Positions 1 to 9,044 of a stretch of 37,173 bases of DNA are shown here, piece after piece. This DNA comes from a bacterium. Lineage in GTDB: Bacteria; Patescibacteriota; Saccharimonadia; Saccharimonadales; UBA4665. Location of the stretch: assembly GCA_021850365.1 (NCBI GenBank), contig JAJZMH010000022.1, forward strand, positions 1 to 37,173. Reading direction: 5' to 3'. The notes under the pieces were generated by a model. It searched no databases. It had not been told where the DNA came from and saw only the letters and a program-made list of their open reading frames with translations. Position 1 is the first letter of the stretch, and the number at the start of each line of letters is the position of its first letter. Position numbers and translations under genes: made by a program.

Positions 1-1675
1 CATGTAATTCATTTAAAGCCCTTTTGGTTGGGTATTCATCGAAGCTAACAACTAAATCTTCTTTTATCTTCTGATTAACAATATCTTCAACCTTTTGAAT
101 TTCTTCCGGAGTCATTTTTTGAGGATGTGAAAAATCAAAACGAAGACGTTCTTCGGTGATATTACTTCCATGCTGAATAACGTGTTCACCTAATACTTCT
201 TTAAGTGCTTTATACATTAAATGAGTTGCCGTATGGTATTTCTTGTGTATATCTTGATGTCCACCAAGACCGCCCTTAAATGTACCTTTGGTAGCAGTTT
301 GACTACGAGTTTTTTGATCCTGAATTAGTTTCTGAAATTCAGTTTGCCAGTTTGGATCAATTTCTAGATTATTTTTGAAGGCTTCTTCTAAAGCAAGTTC
401 TACCGGAAACCCATATGTATCATAGAGTTTAAAGATGTCCGCTCCACTTAAAGATTTTGTTTTTAACTTAGCTAACTCTTTGATACCTTTTCGAAGGGTT
501 TGTCTGAATAAACTTTCTTCCTTAATTAAAGTTTGAATAATTTCTTCTTTTTTATCTTTAATTTGAATGTAATATTCTCCAAAGATATCGGCAATTATCT
601 CTCCAATTTGGCTAAGAAAATTATTTTCAATTCCTAAGTCAAAACTAAATCTAATTGCTCTTCGAATTAATCTTCTTAGAACATAACCTTGTTCTTTATT
701 TGAGGGGAAAACCCCATCAAGACAAAGAAAAAATGCCCCTCTTAAATGATCGGTAATTACTCTCATAGCCGTCGTTTCAGATTGATAACTCTTTCCACTT
801 AACTTTTCTAATCGATCAATGATTGGACCGAGCAGACTAATTTTAAATATATCTGGACTATTGATTGCTGCTGCTGCAATTCTTTCTAAACCTCCACCGA
901 AGTCTACATTTTTTTTAGGTAATGATTTAAATCCATCTTCAGTTCTAAGATATTCCATAAATACAGAATTTCCAATTTCAATATATCTCCCACAATCACA
1001 GTTTGGGTGACAATATTTACCGAATTTAGGATCATGCTCTATTTGATCAAATAAATAAAAAACTTCAGTATCTGGACCACCAGGCTCATTGACTGGCATA
1101 TCCTCTATTTTAGATGCACGGCACCACCAATTTTTCTCTTGATAGTAAAATATTCTACCGTTCTGAGTTCCAAGTTCAGAAGCATTTTGCTCATTAATTA
1201 GTTCTACCTGAGCATGATCAATATTTAATTTTTTAAAAATACCTTCCCATATTTGTCCACTTTGGACATCCTTTGGAATAGCAAACTGCTCATTCCCAAA
1301 ATAGCATGTAACATATATTCGCTTCGGGTTTAGACCTATTTCTTTAGTTAAAAACTCAAAAAACCAATTAATTTGTTCTTCCTTAAAATAATCTCCGAGA
1401 CTCCAGTTTCCCAACATTTCAAAAAAGGTAGTATGCCTGTTATCTCCTATTTCATCAATGTCCGAGACTCTAATACAAGGTTGTGAATCTACCAAACGAT
1501 TTCCTTCGGGATGCTCTTCTCCTAAAAGATAAGGAATGATGGGCTGCATTCCACTTCCAGTGAACAAAGTACTAGGATCATTTTGGGGTACCAAAAGAGC
1601 AGGAGCGATTACTTTATGTCCTCTTTTTTGGAAATAAGTTATATACTTTTGTCTAATCTGTTGAGCATTCATCAT
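1..1675 (-). CDS. alaS: Alanine--tRNA ligase, N-terminal part (cut by window edge)
   Basis: Attaches alanine to tRNA-Ala in the cytoplasm. The reading frame stays open to base 1, so only about 558 N-terminal residues are present. Translation shows the class II core: motif 1 region TFFEMLGNWSLGDY, motif 3 GGGLERIAA, and further on the editing-domain signature HTATH, whose histidines bind zinc in this family. The protein starts M(M)NAQQIRQKY; two in-frame ATGs at 1675 and 1672 are both possible. It lies 13 bases after the mnmA stop on the same strand and is probably co-transcribed with it. The C-terminal C-Ala domain would lie outside the window. Family assignment is certain; the C-terminal extent cannot be judged. 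Confidence 0.96.
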   Translation of the reverse strand, partial: MMNAQQIRQKYITYFQKRGHKVIAPALLVPQNDPSTLFTGSGMQPIIPYLLGEEHPEGNRLVDSQPCIRVSDIDEIGDNRHTTFFEMLGNWSLGDYFKEEQINWFFEFLTKEIGLNPKRIYVTCYFGNEQFAIPKDVQSGQIWEGIFKKLNIDHAQVELINEQNASELGTQNGRIFYYQEKNWWCRASKIEDMPVNEPGGPDTEVFYLFDQIEHDPKFGKYCHPNCDCGRYIEIGNSVFMEYLRTEDGFKSLPKKNVDFGGGLERIAAAAINSPDIFKISLLGPIIDRLEKLSGKSYQSETTAMRVITDHLRGAFFLCLDGVFPSNKEQGYVLRRLIRRAIRFSFDLGIENNFLSQIGEIIADIFGEYYIQIKDKKEEIIQTLIKEESLFRQTLRKGIKELAKLKTKSLSGADIFKLYDTYGFPVELALEEAFKNNLEIDPNWQTEFQKLIQDQKTRSQTATKGTFKGGLGGHQDIHKKYHTATHLMYKALKEVLGEHVIQHGSNITEERLRFDFSHPQKMTPEEIQKVEDIVNQKIKEDLVVSFDEYPTKRALNELH

Positions 1676-1688
1676 AAATTAATCTAAA

Positions 1689-2735
1689 TTATACTATAAT
1701 TCCACCACCTACGCAGTATGAGTTATAGTACAATACTGCAGATTGTCCTTTAGCTATCGCCTTAACCGATTCATCTAACTCCAGTTTTGCTTTTTGGCCA
1801 GTTACCTTTAACTTACAATTAACTAAATCTCCACGATAACGTATACGTACTTTAAGTTTCTTATTTATATAATCAAAGTTGTTATATGTAAAGTAAAAGT
1901 TATTTAAATTAACCTCGTTAGCCCATAGTTTCTGATTGTCTAAATTACGACTAACATAAACTATATTCTTAGGAATATCCTTATCTATGACGTAGTAGGG
2001 AAGTCCACCTCCAATATTTAGGCCATGTCTTTGTCCAATGGTATAAAATATTGCCCCATCATGCCAACCCACTTCTTTACCTTGATCATCTATTATTGGG
2101 CCTCTGGGTTGAGGTCCTAGTTCGTTAATCAAAAATTCTTTTATGCCTACTTCACCAATAAAACATATTCCCTGACTATCTTTTTTATCTGCTGTTGCCA
2201 AATTATGTTCTTTAGCAATTTTCCGTATTTCAGTCTTCTTATAGTCTCCGACAGGCATCAGTGTTTTTGTTAACGACTCTTGACTCATTCTATATAAAAA
2301 ATAAGTTTGGTCCTTACTTTGATCAATTGCTGTTTTTAAATGTCCATTAACTATTTTAGCGTAATGCCCAGTTGCAATCAGATCTGCTCCATTCTGAAGA
2401 GACAAATCATAAAACAATTTAAATTTTATTTCTTGATTACAGATTATATCTGGATTTGGAGTTATTCCTTCTTTATAGCCATTAATCATATAGTCAACGA
2501 CTTTTGTTCTATATTCTTTTTCAAAATCATAGACTAAAAGGGGGATATCTAAATCAACGCTGACTCTTTTAACGTCACGATAATCATCTCTCCAGGGACA
2601 CTTAAAGCTCCCTATACTTTTAGTCCAGTTTTTCATATAGACACCAGTAACCCTATAACCCCTTTGCCTTAAAAGTAAGGCAGTTACTGAACTATCTACT
2701 CCACCAGACATGCCGACAAATACATTTTTAGACAT
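1689..2735 (-). CDS. mnmA: tRNA-specific 2-thiouridylase MnmA
   Basis: Makes the 2-thio group of uridine 34 in the Glu/Gln/Lys tRNA anticodons, using ATP and sulfur passed from a cysteine desulfurase. At 348 residues it has the usual length. Visible motifs: the PP-loop SGGVDSS at residues 10-16, the catalytic Cys99 in ICNQEIKF, the second catalytic cysteine Cys191 in GICFIGE, and the C-terminal beta-barrel region ending in a glycine-rich tail. It is the gene before alaS and the gene after atpC in the minus-strand run. A cysteine desulfurase gene sits at the other end of the ATP synthase block (7882-9024) and is a plausible sulfur donor; that pairing is inferred from proximity. Confidence 0.96.
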   Translation of the reverse strand: MSKNVFVGMSGGVDSSVTALLLRQRGYRVTGVYMKNWTKSIGSFKCPWRDDYRDVKRVSVDLDIPLLVYDFEKEYRTKVVDYMINGYKEGITPNPDIICNQEIKFKLFYDLSLQNGADLIATGHYAKIVNGHLKTAIDQSKDQTYFLYRMSQESLTKTLMPVGDYKKTEIRKIAKEHNLATADKKDSQGICFIGEVGIKEFLINELGPQPRGPIIDDQGKEVGWHDGAIFYTIGQRHGLNIGGGLPYYVIDKDIPKNIVYVSRNLDNQKLWANEVNLNNFYFTYNNFDYINKKLKVRIRYRGDLVNCKLKVTGQKAKLELDESVKAIAKGQSAVLYYNSYCVGGGIIV

Positions 2736-2762
2736 ATAAAATTAATTTTATCAATAAACAGG

Positions 2763-3128
2763 CTAGATATCTAAAAAAACTTGAACATCGTTATTTTTAA
2801 CATGCAATAATCCGCCACTTATTTTCAATTCATCAATTTGTTTATGTGTTGTGCGAATCGCAACAGTGCAGGGGACTAAAAGGCAGATGAAGTTATGATG
2901 CTCAGGGAGAATATCGAAAGGTCCTGTTAAATTAACGGCACTGATACTTAAAGCCAGATCGTCAAAATATGTAACTAAAGGACTAGCTACGGTTACTTTC
3001 AATTTTTTAATTGGTCCTTTTTCTTGATTTATAATCTCATCCAACGCAATATCGGCATATTTATCGCCCTGATCTCGATTATCTATTATTCTGTTTTTAA
3101 TAACTTGGGATTTATCTTCTTGATTCAT
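2763..3128 (-). CDS. atpC: ATP synthase F1 epsilon subunit, short form
   Basis: Central-stalk subunit of F1. Residues about 42-121 read as the N-terminal beta-sandwich domain (KVTVASPLVTYFDD, GPFDILPEHHNF, ISGGLLHVKNNDVQVFLD). The protein stops right after that domain, so the C-terminal two-helix domain that inhibits ATP hydrolysis in many bacteria is absent. In compensation there is a charged N-terminal extension of about 40 residues before the barrel. Its ATG overlaps the atpD stop by 4 bases (ATGA type), giving translational coupling. Identity is supported by position at the end of atpH-A-G-D and by the barrel motifs. Confidence 0.9.
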   Translation of the reverse strand: MNQEDKSQVIKNRIIDNRDQGDKYADIALDEIINQEKGPIKKLKVTVASPLVTYFDDLALSISAVNLTGPFDILPEHHNFICLLVPCTVAIRTTHKQIDELKISGGLLHVKNNDVQVFLDI

Positions 3129-4426
3129 ATCAATATTTCTTCAATACTTTTTAGAGTCTGTTCACGAGTGAAATAATCACCCTTAACTCCGGTTAATTTA
3201 GTCATTACATTCATATTGTGTCTAAAATTGTTAATTAGTTTTAAGGCCTTTTGAAAATCTGATCGATCTTTTGGACTTAATTCATTTTCTCCTATAATTG
3301 CCACGATGTTTTTTAGGGATTGATATTTCTTAAGTAAGGAAGACACTTCTATGCTCAGTAAATAATGTCTCTCTCCAACAACTTCTGGTGTTAGCAGGGA
3401 AGAGGTAGTCAAATTTAAATCAACTGCTGGACGAATCCCCTGCTCAGCTACTTTCCTAGACAGAACAATGACCGAATCCATTTCATTTTGAATTAATTGT
3501 ACTGCTGGATCAGTTATATCGTCTGCAGGAATATAGATTGTCTGAACAGAAGTGATTGAACCATTGTCATTCGAACTCAAACGATCTTCCAAGATTTTAA
3601 TATCTGAAAATAGAGTTGAACCGTAACCCCCTTCGTTTGGAACTTGATTTAGGATTGAAGAAAGTTCATTTTTGGCCTGAACATATCGGTACATGTTATC
3701 GGCAAAGAAAAGGATATCTCGACTTAATTCATCTCTGAAATATTCTGCAGCTGTGGCTGCTGCCATACCAATTAGAGATCGTTGAATAGGATTTTCGTTA
3801 GTTTGGGCAAAAAACATTGATGTGTTTTTTAATAAATCGTTATCTTTTAAGGTTTCCCAGAGTTCGTGGCCCTCTCTGATTCGTTCACCCATTCCGCAAA
3901 ACATTGCTAAACCTTTATCGATTTTAGCAACATTATTAATTAACTCCATAGTAAGAACCGTTTTTCCTACCCCTGCCCCACCAATTATTCCGATCTTACG
4001 TCCTTTAACAAATGGAGTGAAAAAATCTATAACTTTAATTCCTGTTTCTAGAATTTCGGTCTTTTTAGGAACAAATTCTGTATTCTTAGTTGGTAATTTA
4101 ATAATATTATCTCTCTTAACTTGATCAGAAATTGGTTCTAAACCATCTAAAGGATCACCGAAAGGACCTAAGACTCTTCCTATAATTTGTTCTCCGACAG
4201 GAATATCTGGGAATTTTTTGGACCTTTTAACTTTTTGTCCTCTCGATATGGTTAAATCATTGCGAATATTTAAGCCATAAACTAATCCGTTTTGATCAAT
4301 ATGATCCACTATTAGCTCTGTTTTTTGATCATTTTGAACTATCAATAATTCATTTATTTTAGGTAAATTTTCATCAAAAAAAACACTTACAATTAATTCT
4401 GATACTGATTCAACTATGCCCGCCAT
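3125..4426 (-). CDS. atpD: ATP synthase F1 beta subunit
   Basis: Catalytic subunit of the F1 head. The P-loop GGAGVGKT is at residues 149-156, and the catalytic glutamate region GERIREG at about 180-186. At 433 residues it is somewhat shorter than typical (about 460-470), the saving lying mostly in the N-terminal barrel and C-terminus. It follows atpG directly and overlaps atpC by 4 bases. Catalytic motifs are intact, so it should be functional. Direction of the enzyme (synthesis, or ATP-driven proton pumping) cannot be told from sequence. Confidence 0.97.
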   Translation of the reverse strand: MAGIVESVSELIVSVFFDENLPKINELLIVQNDQKTELIVDHIDQNGLVYGLNIRNDLTISRGQKVKRSKKFPDIPVGEQIIGRVLGPFGDPLDGLEPISDQVKRDNIIKLPTKNTEFVPKKTEILETGIKVIDFFTPFVKGRKIGIIGGAGVGKTVLTMELINNVAKIDKGLAMFCGMGERIREGHELWETLKDNDLLKNTSMFFAQTNENPIQRSLIGMAAATAAEYFRDELSRDILFFADNMYRYVQAKNELSSILNQVPNEGGYGSTLFSDIKILEDRLSSNDNGSITSVQTIYIPADDITDPAVQLIQNEMDSVIVLSRKVAEQGIRPAVDLNLTTSSLLTPEVVGERHYLLSIEVSSLLKKYQSLKNIVAIIGENELSPKDRSDFQKALKLINNFRHNMNVMTKLTGVKGDYFTREQTLKSIEEILI

Positions 4427-5284
4427 TTAACTACTACTCCTTGATAAACTGATTTTATAGGCACTAACAATTTCCTGAAGACGTCTATCACCAAGATTTC
4501 TTTTAGTTCTATTATATAAAAGTTTGGTATCGTCTTTTAATTGATTGGCGATCTGATTTGAAATACTCATTGCCTTAAATCTAGATGCATATTGAGCTAA
4601 TTTTGAACTTAAGATCTTTTGGTTTAATGCAATACGGACAAATGAGGCTTCAACGTGTCTCGCAACATCTCTAGCATTAGGTTCAAAGATGTAGTTTTTT
4701 TGGTTAATGATTTCTGTTGAATTTTGATCTATATTTAACTTAATTGCTTTATTTAAGTCTATTTTATTAACTTCTTGGTTAAGTAAAGAAATATACTCCT
4801 GATAATATATTGTGGTTGACTGATATTTAATAATTTCTGTAATTAACGGTTCAGTATTTATATTTTGATCAGATTTAGGTAATTTGAAATACTTAATATA
4901 ATCAACACCTCTTTGAGCAAGTTGAATTGCGCCGTGATAACCGATAACCAAAATATCATTTTTAGTTGAGTTATAGTCTGAAAGCATCATTTCGATAAGC
5001 TTGAGATCGATATCTCCCCCAAAACCACTTTCGGAGGTAATAATAATAAACAATTCTTTATTTAAAATGTTTTTTTGAGCTATTGATTTATTGTATTTAA
5101 AATCTTCATCAATTTTTAAAAGTCTATAAATGGCCCAAAGTCTATTAAAATAATTAGCTAGGTTCAAGACACTATCTTTAATTTGGGATACTCTCAAACT
5201 AGCAATACCCTCAAAAGCGCCTGTTAATTCAGCTAGAATTTGATAATCATCAACTTCATTTTTTAAAGATTCAATTAGATTCAT
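4427..5284 (-). CDS. atpG: ATP synthase F1 gamma subunit
   Basis: Rotor shaft of F1. The 285-residue protein has the expected pattern: an N-terminal helix rich in L/I/V with SLRVSQIKDSV, a Rossmann-like middle (IIITSESGFGGDIDLKLIEM, close to the usual LCGG-N region), and a conserved C-terminal coiled helix ending RRLQEIVSAYKISLSR. Its start overlaps the atpA stop by 4 bases, and its stop abuts the atpD start. N- and C-terminal helices match the family better than the variable centre. Confidence 0.93.
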   Translation of the reverse strand: MNLIESLKNEVDDYQILAELTGAFEGIASLRVSQIKDSVLNLANYFNRLWAIYRLLKIDEDFKYNKSIAQKNILNKELFIIITSESGFGGDIDLKLIEMMLSDYNSTKNDILVIGYHGAIQLAQRGVDYIKYFKLPKSDQNINTEPLITEIIKYQSTTIYYQEYISLLNQEVNKIDLNKAIKLNIDQNSTEIINQKNYIFEPNARDVARHVEASFVRIALNQKILSSKLAQYASRFKAMSISNQIANQLKDDTKLLYNRTKRNLGDRRLQEIVSAYKISLSRSSS

Positions 5285-6729
5285 GTTTTATCTCCGATTT
5301 TTTGAGGACTTAATCCAATAAAATCATTCCTTAAGTTTTGAAATTGAACTTCAAAATCATCTTTAGCCAAGATTTTAGATGCATACTGTTTAATCTTTTG
5401 TTTAAGTTCAATAATATTTAATTTGTTCGTTAATTTCATATCAATTATTAAATTAAGCATTAATTGTTGTTCGATAAGCGAAAATACTTTGGTAGGTTCT
5501 TGATTTAAAAGTTCTAAAATTAAGTCACCAATATATAGTGCAGTTTTAGATTGATCCGAAAGCTCATTTCCGAAATGAGAAAATTCTTTTGCTTCTTGGT
5601 AATCTGCTAATATCTTGAATGTTTCTTGGGCTAATTTCTTTTGTCTAGAATTATGCCCTAACCCACCTGCCCTGGTGACACTTAAACCAATATTTAAGGC
5701 TGGTCGTTGACCATCTTTAAATAAGTTCATATCCAATATCCACTGTCCATCAGTTATAGACATGATGTTAGTCGGTAAATAGGCAGTAATATCCCCATTG
5801 GATACATTTACGATAGCAATAGCTGTTAAACATTTAGAATTCTTGTTTAGCTTTCCTGCCCTTTCCAGTAATCTGGAATGTGTGTAAAAAGTATCTCCTG
5901 GATATGAGTCTCTTCCTGGACTTGAACCTTGTAGCAAAGATATTTCTCGATGCACCTGAGCGTGTGCACTTAGGTCATCATAGACAATAATTACGTCCTC
6001 ATTTTCTTCTTGCCAAAGATATTCAGCCATTGAACAAGCTACGTATGGAGCTAAAAAATTAATCGTTAATGAATCATACAGGGTTGCTACAATTATAATG
6101 GAATTATCTAATCCTCCGTTTTGACTTAGTCTGGAAATAATTTGATCGACATCTACTTTTTTCTTAGCAATTAGACAATAAACTACTATTTGGTTGGTAT
6201 TTTTTTGATTAATTATCATCTGAGTTGCAAGAGAGCTTTTTCCGGATTTACTATCACCAAGTAGGGCCATTCTCTGTCCTTTTACAATAGGAAAAAGACT
6301 ATCAACAGCAGTTACGCCAGTTTCAACTTGGTCCTTAAGCAATTCTCTTTGATTAATATTAGGCGCATTATTAAAAACATTCCAAGAGCTAAAGTCTAGT
6401 ATAGGACCTTTTCCGTCCAAAGGCTCACCGGTAACTGAAATAATTCTGCCAATAAAACCTTTACCTACTTTTGTCAGGAGTCGATCATGTTGGACTATTC
6501 CTAAAGTACCTACTTTAGGTGGTTTATTTCCTAAATGAAGAACTATTGTAGAATCTTTATTAATCTTTTGAACAAATCCTTTAGAGCCATCTTCAAATAA
6601 GATAAGCGAAAATACGTTACAAGGTTGAATACCCTTAAGGGTTAAAATAAATCGATTAACCGCGGTAACCTCACCAACTGGTTTGCCTTCATCTAAAAAC
6701 TTTTGAAAAATATTTTTATTTCTACTCAT
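5281..6729 (-). CDS. atpA: ATP synthase F1 alpha subunit
   Basis: Non-catalytic nucleotide-binding subunit of F1. The P-loop is GDSKSGKS at residues 158-165, a variant of the usual GDRQTGKT. The arginine-finger segment SVTRAGG and the DDLSAHAQVHREISLL and PGRDSYPGD signatures are present. Length is 482, slightly shorter than the common 500-513. The stop is TGA, one of the cases showing TGA is a normal stop here. It overlaps the 3' end of atpH by 8 bases and the start of atpG by 4. Confidence 0.97.
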   Translation of the reverse strand: MSRNKNIFQKFLDEGKPVGEVTAVNRFILTLKGIQPCNVFSLILFEDGSKGFVQKINKDSTIVLHLGNKPPKVGTLGIVQHDRLLTKVGKGFIGRIISVTGEPLDGKGPILDFSSWNVFNNAPNINQRELLKDQVETGVTAVDSLFPIVKGQRMALLGDSKSGKSSLATQMIINQKNTNQIVVYCLIAKKKVDVDQIISRLSQNGGLDNSIIIVATLYDSLTINFLAPYVACSMAEYLWQEENEDVIIVYDDLSAHAQVHREISLLQGSSPGRDSYPGDTFYTHSRLLERAGKLNKNSKCLTAIAIVNVSNGDITAYLPTNIMSITDGQWILDMNLFKDGQRPALNIGLSVTRAGGLGHNSRQKKLAQETFKILADYQEAKEFSHFGNELSDQSKTALYIGDLILELLNQEPTKVFSLIEQQLMLNLIIDMKLTNKLNIIELKQKIKQYASKILAKDDFEVQFQNLRNDFIGLSPQKIGDKT

Positions 6730-7213
6730 TACTCAATCCTTGAAGTGCATTAATTTTATCAAGTAGTAGTTTTCTTTTTTGTTTTAAGCGAGATTTCAGA
6801 GAAAAATCAAAGTACTTATTGGTAGTTCTAATCCGACAACCAATTACAATGCTTGGATCTAAACCTACCGTAATTAAAACATTTGGATAAATATTTTCCC
6901 GTGCGTAGCTTACTAATTTTTGAAGGGTAAAAGGATCTGCTTCTTGGTTAAAACTAAAATGAATAACCGCTGGATGATTACCGATTTGTTCTAGAAAATC
7001 TTTTAATTTTTGTAAGTCAGATATGTTATTTCTATCAAGATTATTAAGTTCTATTAATTGATTAAGTTCTAAACCAAAATTAGCTTGATCTTCCTGGTAT
7101 TGATCATTAGTAATTCTATTTTGTTCAATTTTTGAAATCAACAGACCTAATTCAAAAGTTATTCTTCTAAGTTGAGCCAGTTTATAGATTGAATTATCTA
7201 GCTTAAATTCCAT
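6722..7213 (-). CDS. atpH: ATP synthase F1 delta subunit (probable)
   Basis: Peripheral-stalk protein that sits on top of F1. I chose the ATG at 7213 (163 residues) because GAGG lies about nine bases before it; a longer reading from a TTG at 7228 adds only five residues. Evidence is a helical N-terminal half (YKLAQLRRITFELGLLIS), a C-terminal segment resembling the delta signature (VLITVGLDPSIVIGCRIRTT, then phenylalanine- and lysine-rich), and position immediately before atpA. The family is poorly conserved, so position carries much of the weight. The start lies within the end of the b-like gene (11-base overlap). Confidence 0.85.
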   Translation of the reverse strand: MEFKLDNSIYKLAQLRRITFELGLLISKIEQNRITNDQYQEDQANFGLELNQLIELNNLDRNNISDLQKLKDFLEQIGNHPAVIHFSFNQEADPFTLQKLVSYARENIYPNVLITVGLDPSIVIGCRIRTTNKYFDFSLKSRLKQKRKLLLDKINALQGLSNE

Positions 7214-7838
7214 TCTTGATATCCTCAATAATAGCTTCTTTATTAGCTTCTAGATCAGCAAATATGTATTCTAATTGATCGGACAAATCGACCTGGTCAC
7301 CAATTGCTTCTAAAATGTAGTGGTTCAAGATTTCAGTCATATGCTGTTCGAATCTAGAAACTAATTTATCTTTGTCTCTGAATACTTCTTCTTTAATCTG
7401 ATTGGCTAGTTCTGTTCTCTGATTCTCCAAAGATGCAAGTGTTTTTTGAATTGATTCAACGGCTAATTGCTTAGCATCACTAATTGATTGTTCATATTTA
7501 GAAAATTCGTCCTTAAGCGTTTTTGTGATTTGATCTTTCAAGAAGTCATTTAACTGAGAAGTGGTAAGACGTAAATCTTGTTGCAAAAACATTGCATTAT
7601 CTCCAATAATCTTTTCGAAATAGAGTCTACCCCTGTTTCTAAGTTCTTCTCTAAATTCATTATTAAAGACATGCTCAACATCTTTTTCAGCAGCTTTATC
7701 CAAAGAACTACTTAGTTTATCTTGAGTAATACTATTCTGATTTTTTAAAATAGCGTTTAATTTTAAAGCTAACCACAAAAAACCGATAGTTGCTACAGCT
7801 AGAACTGTGATAATTAATCCAAGCCACCAGATTGTCAT
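7203..7838 (-). CDS. atpF: ATP synthase Fo b-like subunit
   Basis: Likely peripheral-stalk subunit anchoring F1 to the membrane. The 211-residue protein has one N-terminal membrane helix (residues about 4-28, WWLGLIITVLAVATIGFLWL) followed by a long, highly charged helical region with coiled-coil character, as in subunit b. It is longer than the 156-residue E. coli protein and has an extra acidic tail. Assignment rests on topology and position before atpH. The usual preceding genes atpB (a) and atpE (c) are not present here; a cysteine desulfurase gene lies 43 bases upstream instead. Confidence 0.75.
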   Translation of the reverse strand: MTIWWLGLIITVLAVATIGFLWLALKLNAILKNQNSITQDKLSSSLDKAAEKDVEHVFNNEFREELRNRGRLYFEKIIGDNAMFLQQDLRLTTSQLNDFLKDQITKTLKDEFSKYEQSISDAKQLAVESIQKTLASLENQRTELANQIKEEVFRDKDKLVSRFEQHMTEILNHYILEAIGDQVDLSDQLEYIFADLEANKEAIIEDIKNGI

Positions 7839-7881
7839 AAAATATAACCCACCTTAATATCTTAAAGCGATAATGGTTATA

Positions 7882-9024
7882 TTATATCAGTTTGTTTAAT
7901 ATTTTTAGCAATTTTTTAATATCTTCTAAAGTAGTTTTTCGACCTAGTGTAATTCTTATACTGTTTCGAACCTCATCATCAGATAAATTTATTGCTTTTA
8001 AAACGTGCGATAATTCTTCTTTTGCGGCATTACAGGCTGATCCGGAAGCAACCATAATGCCTTGTTGATCTAATTTTAAAATGAGCCATTCATTATCTAC
8101 CCCATCAATCCTAAAGTTAATATTATTAGCAATTCTTTTTGTTAGCGATCCATTAATTTTTATCCTGGGGTTTAAACTTAACTGCCTAATTAAATAATCT
8201 CTAATCTGAATAGTTCTTCTGCTTTCTTCTTCTTTAATTTGATGAGCCTTCTTTATAGCAAGGCAAAAACCATAAATATTGGCTAAATTTTCACTACCAC
8301 TTCTCAAATTATTTTCTTGTCCACCTCCTAGAATAAGTGCTTTTATTTTAGTATTGTTTTTAACATATAAAGCACCAGATTGTTTTGGACCATAAATTTT
8401 AGATCCATTTAAAGTCATTAAATCTACCCCTAAACTTGCTGGTTTTAGATTAAGATAATTAACTGCCTGACATGCGTCTGTGTGTAGATAAAGTGGGAGG
8501 TTATTTCCATTTTTTAGTCTCTTACTTAATATTTTATTGATCAGTCCTGAAATTAATCTTAGATCCTGAATAACTCCAATTTCGTTATTAGCTAAAATGA
8601 CACTAATTAAAACCGTCTTTTGATCAATTAATTTTTCAAGTTTATCTATTTCGATGATCCCTTGATTATTAACAGGGATAATCTTATGGTTATATTGCTC
8701 TGCTGGTTTTAGAATAGAATCATGTTCTATTGCAGAAACAAGAAGATTAGAACCTTTAAAGTTCTGCATTATTCCTGAAATGGCTAGATTATTGGCTTCT
8801 GTTCCCCCGCCAACAAAAATAATTTCAGAAGCTTTAACTTCTAGAATATGAGCAACATCGTATCTTGACTGTTCAAGAATATTTTTGGCTTTTAGACTCT
8901 CTTGATAAATTTCTGATGGATTATAGAAATGGTTTAAATAAATTTGATCCATCTGATTTAAAATATCCGGATCAATAGGAGTAGCAGCAGCATAATCTAG
9001 GTAGATTGATCGGCTTTTATTCAT
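7882..9024 (-). CDS. Cysteine desulfurase (NifS/IscS family)
   Basis: PLP enzyme that removes sulfur from cysteine for tRNA thiolation or Fe-S assembly. At 380 residues it has the normal length. Signatures: YLDYAAATP at the N-terminus, GGTEANNLAI, HTDACQAVNY for the cofactor, the PLP lysine Lys209 in GSKIYGPK, and the persulfide cysteine Cys331 in ASGSACN. The residue before the lysine is serine where many relatives have histidine. No IscU, IscA or SufU-like scaffold gene is in the window, and mnmA is a few genes downstream, so a role in tRNA thiolation is a reasonable inference. The WhiB-like proteins encoded here would also need an Fe-S source. Confidence 0.93.
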   Translation of the reverse strand: MNKSRSIYLDYAAATPIDPDILNQMDQIYLNHFYNPSEIYQESLKAKNILEQSRYDVAHILEVKASEIIFVGGGTEANNLAISGIMQNFKGSNLLVSAIEHDSILKPAEQYNHKIIPVNNQGIIEIDKLEKLIDQKTVLISVILANNEIGVIQDLRLISGLINKILSKRLKNGNNLPLYLHTDACQAVNYLNLKPASLGVDLMTLNGSKIYGPKQSGALYVKNNTKIKALILGGGQENNLRSGSENLANIYGFCLAIKKAHQIKEEESRRTIQIRDYLIRQLSLNPRIKINGSLTKRIANNINFRIDGVDNEWLILKLDQQGIMVASGSACNAAKEELSHVLKAINLSDDEVRNSIRITLGRKTTLEDIKKLLKILNKLI

Positions 9025-9044
9025 CTAACTATTCTAAAACTGCT

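Noticed and set aside
819-1010. Plus-strand reading frame opposite alaS
   Set aside because: It lies wholly within the conserved alaS coding region, has no ribosome site and no family pattern.
3822-4124. 100-codon plus-strand frame opposite atpD
   Set aside because: It is the antisense of the P-loop region of atpD; hydrophobic composition is a by-product of the opposite frame.
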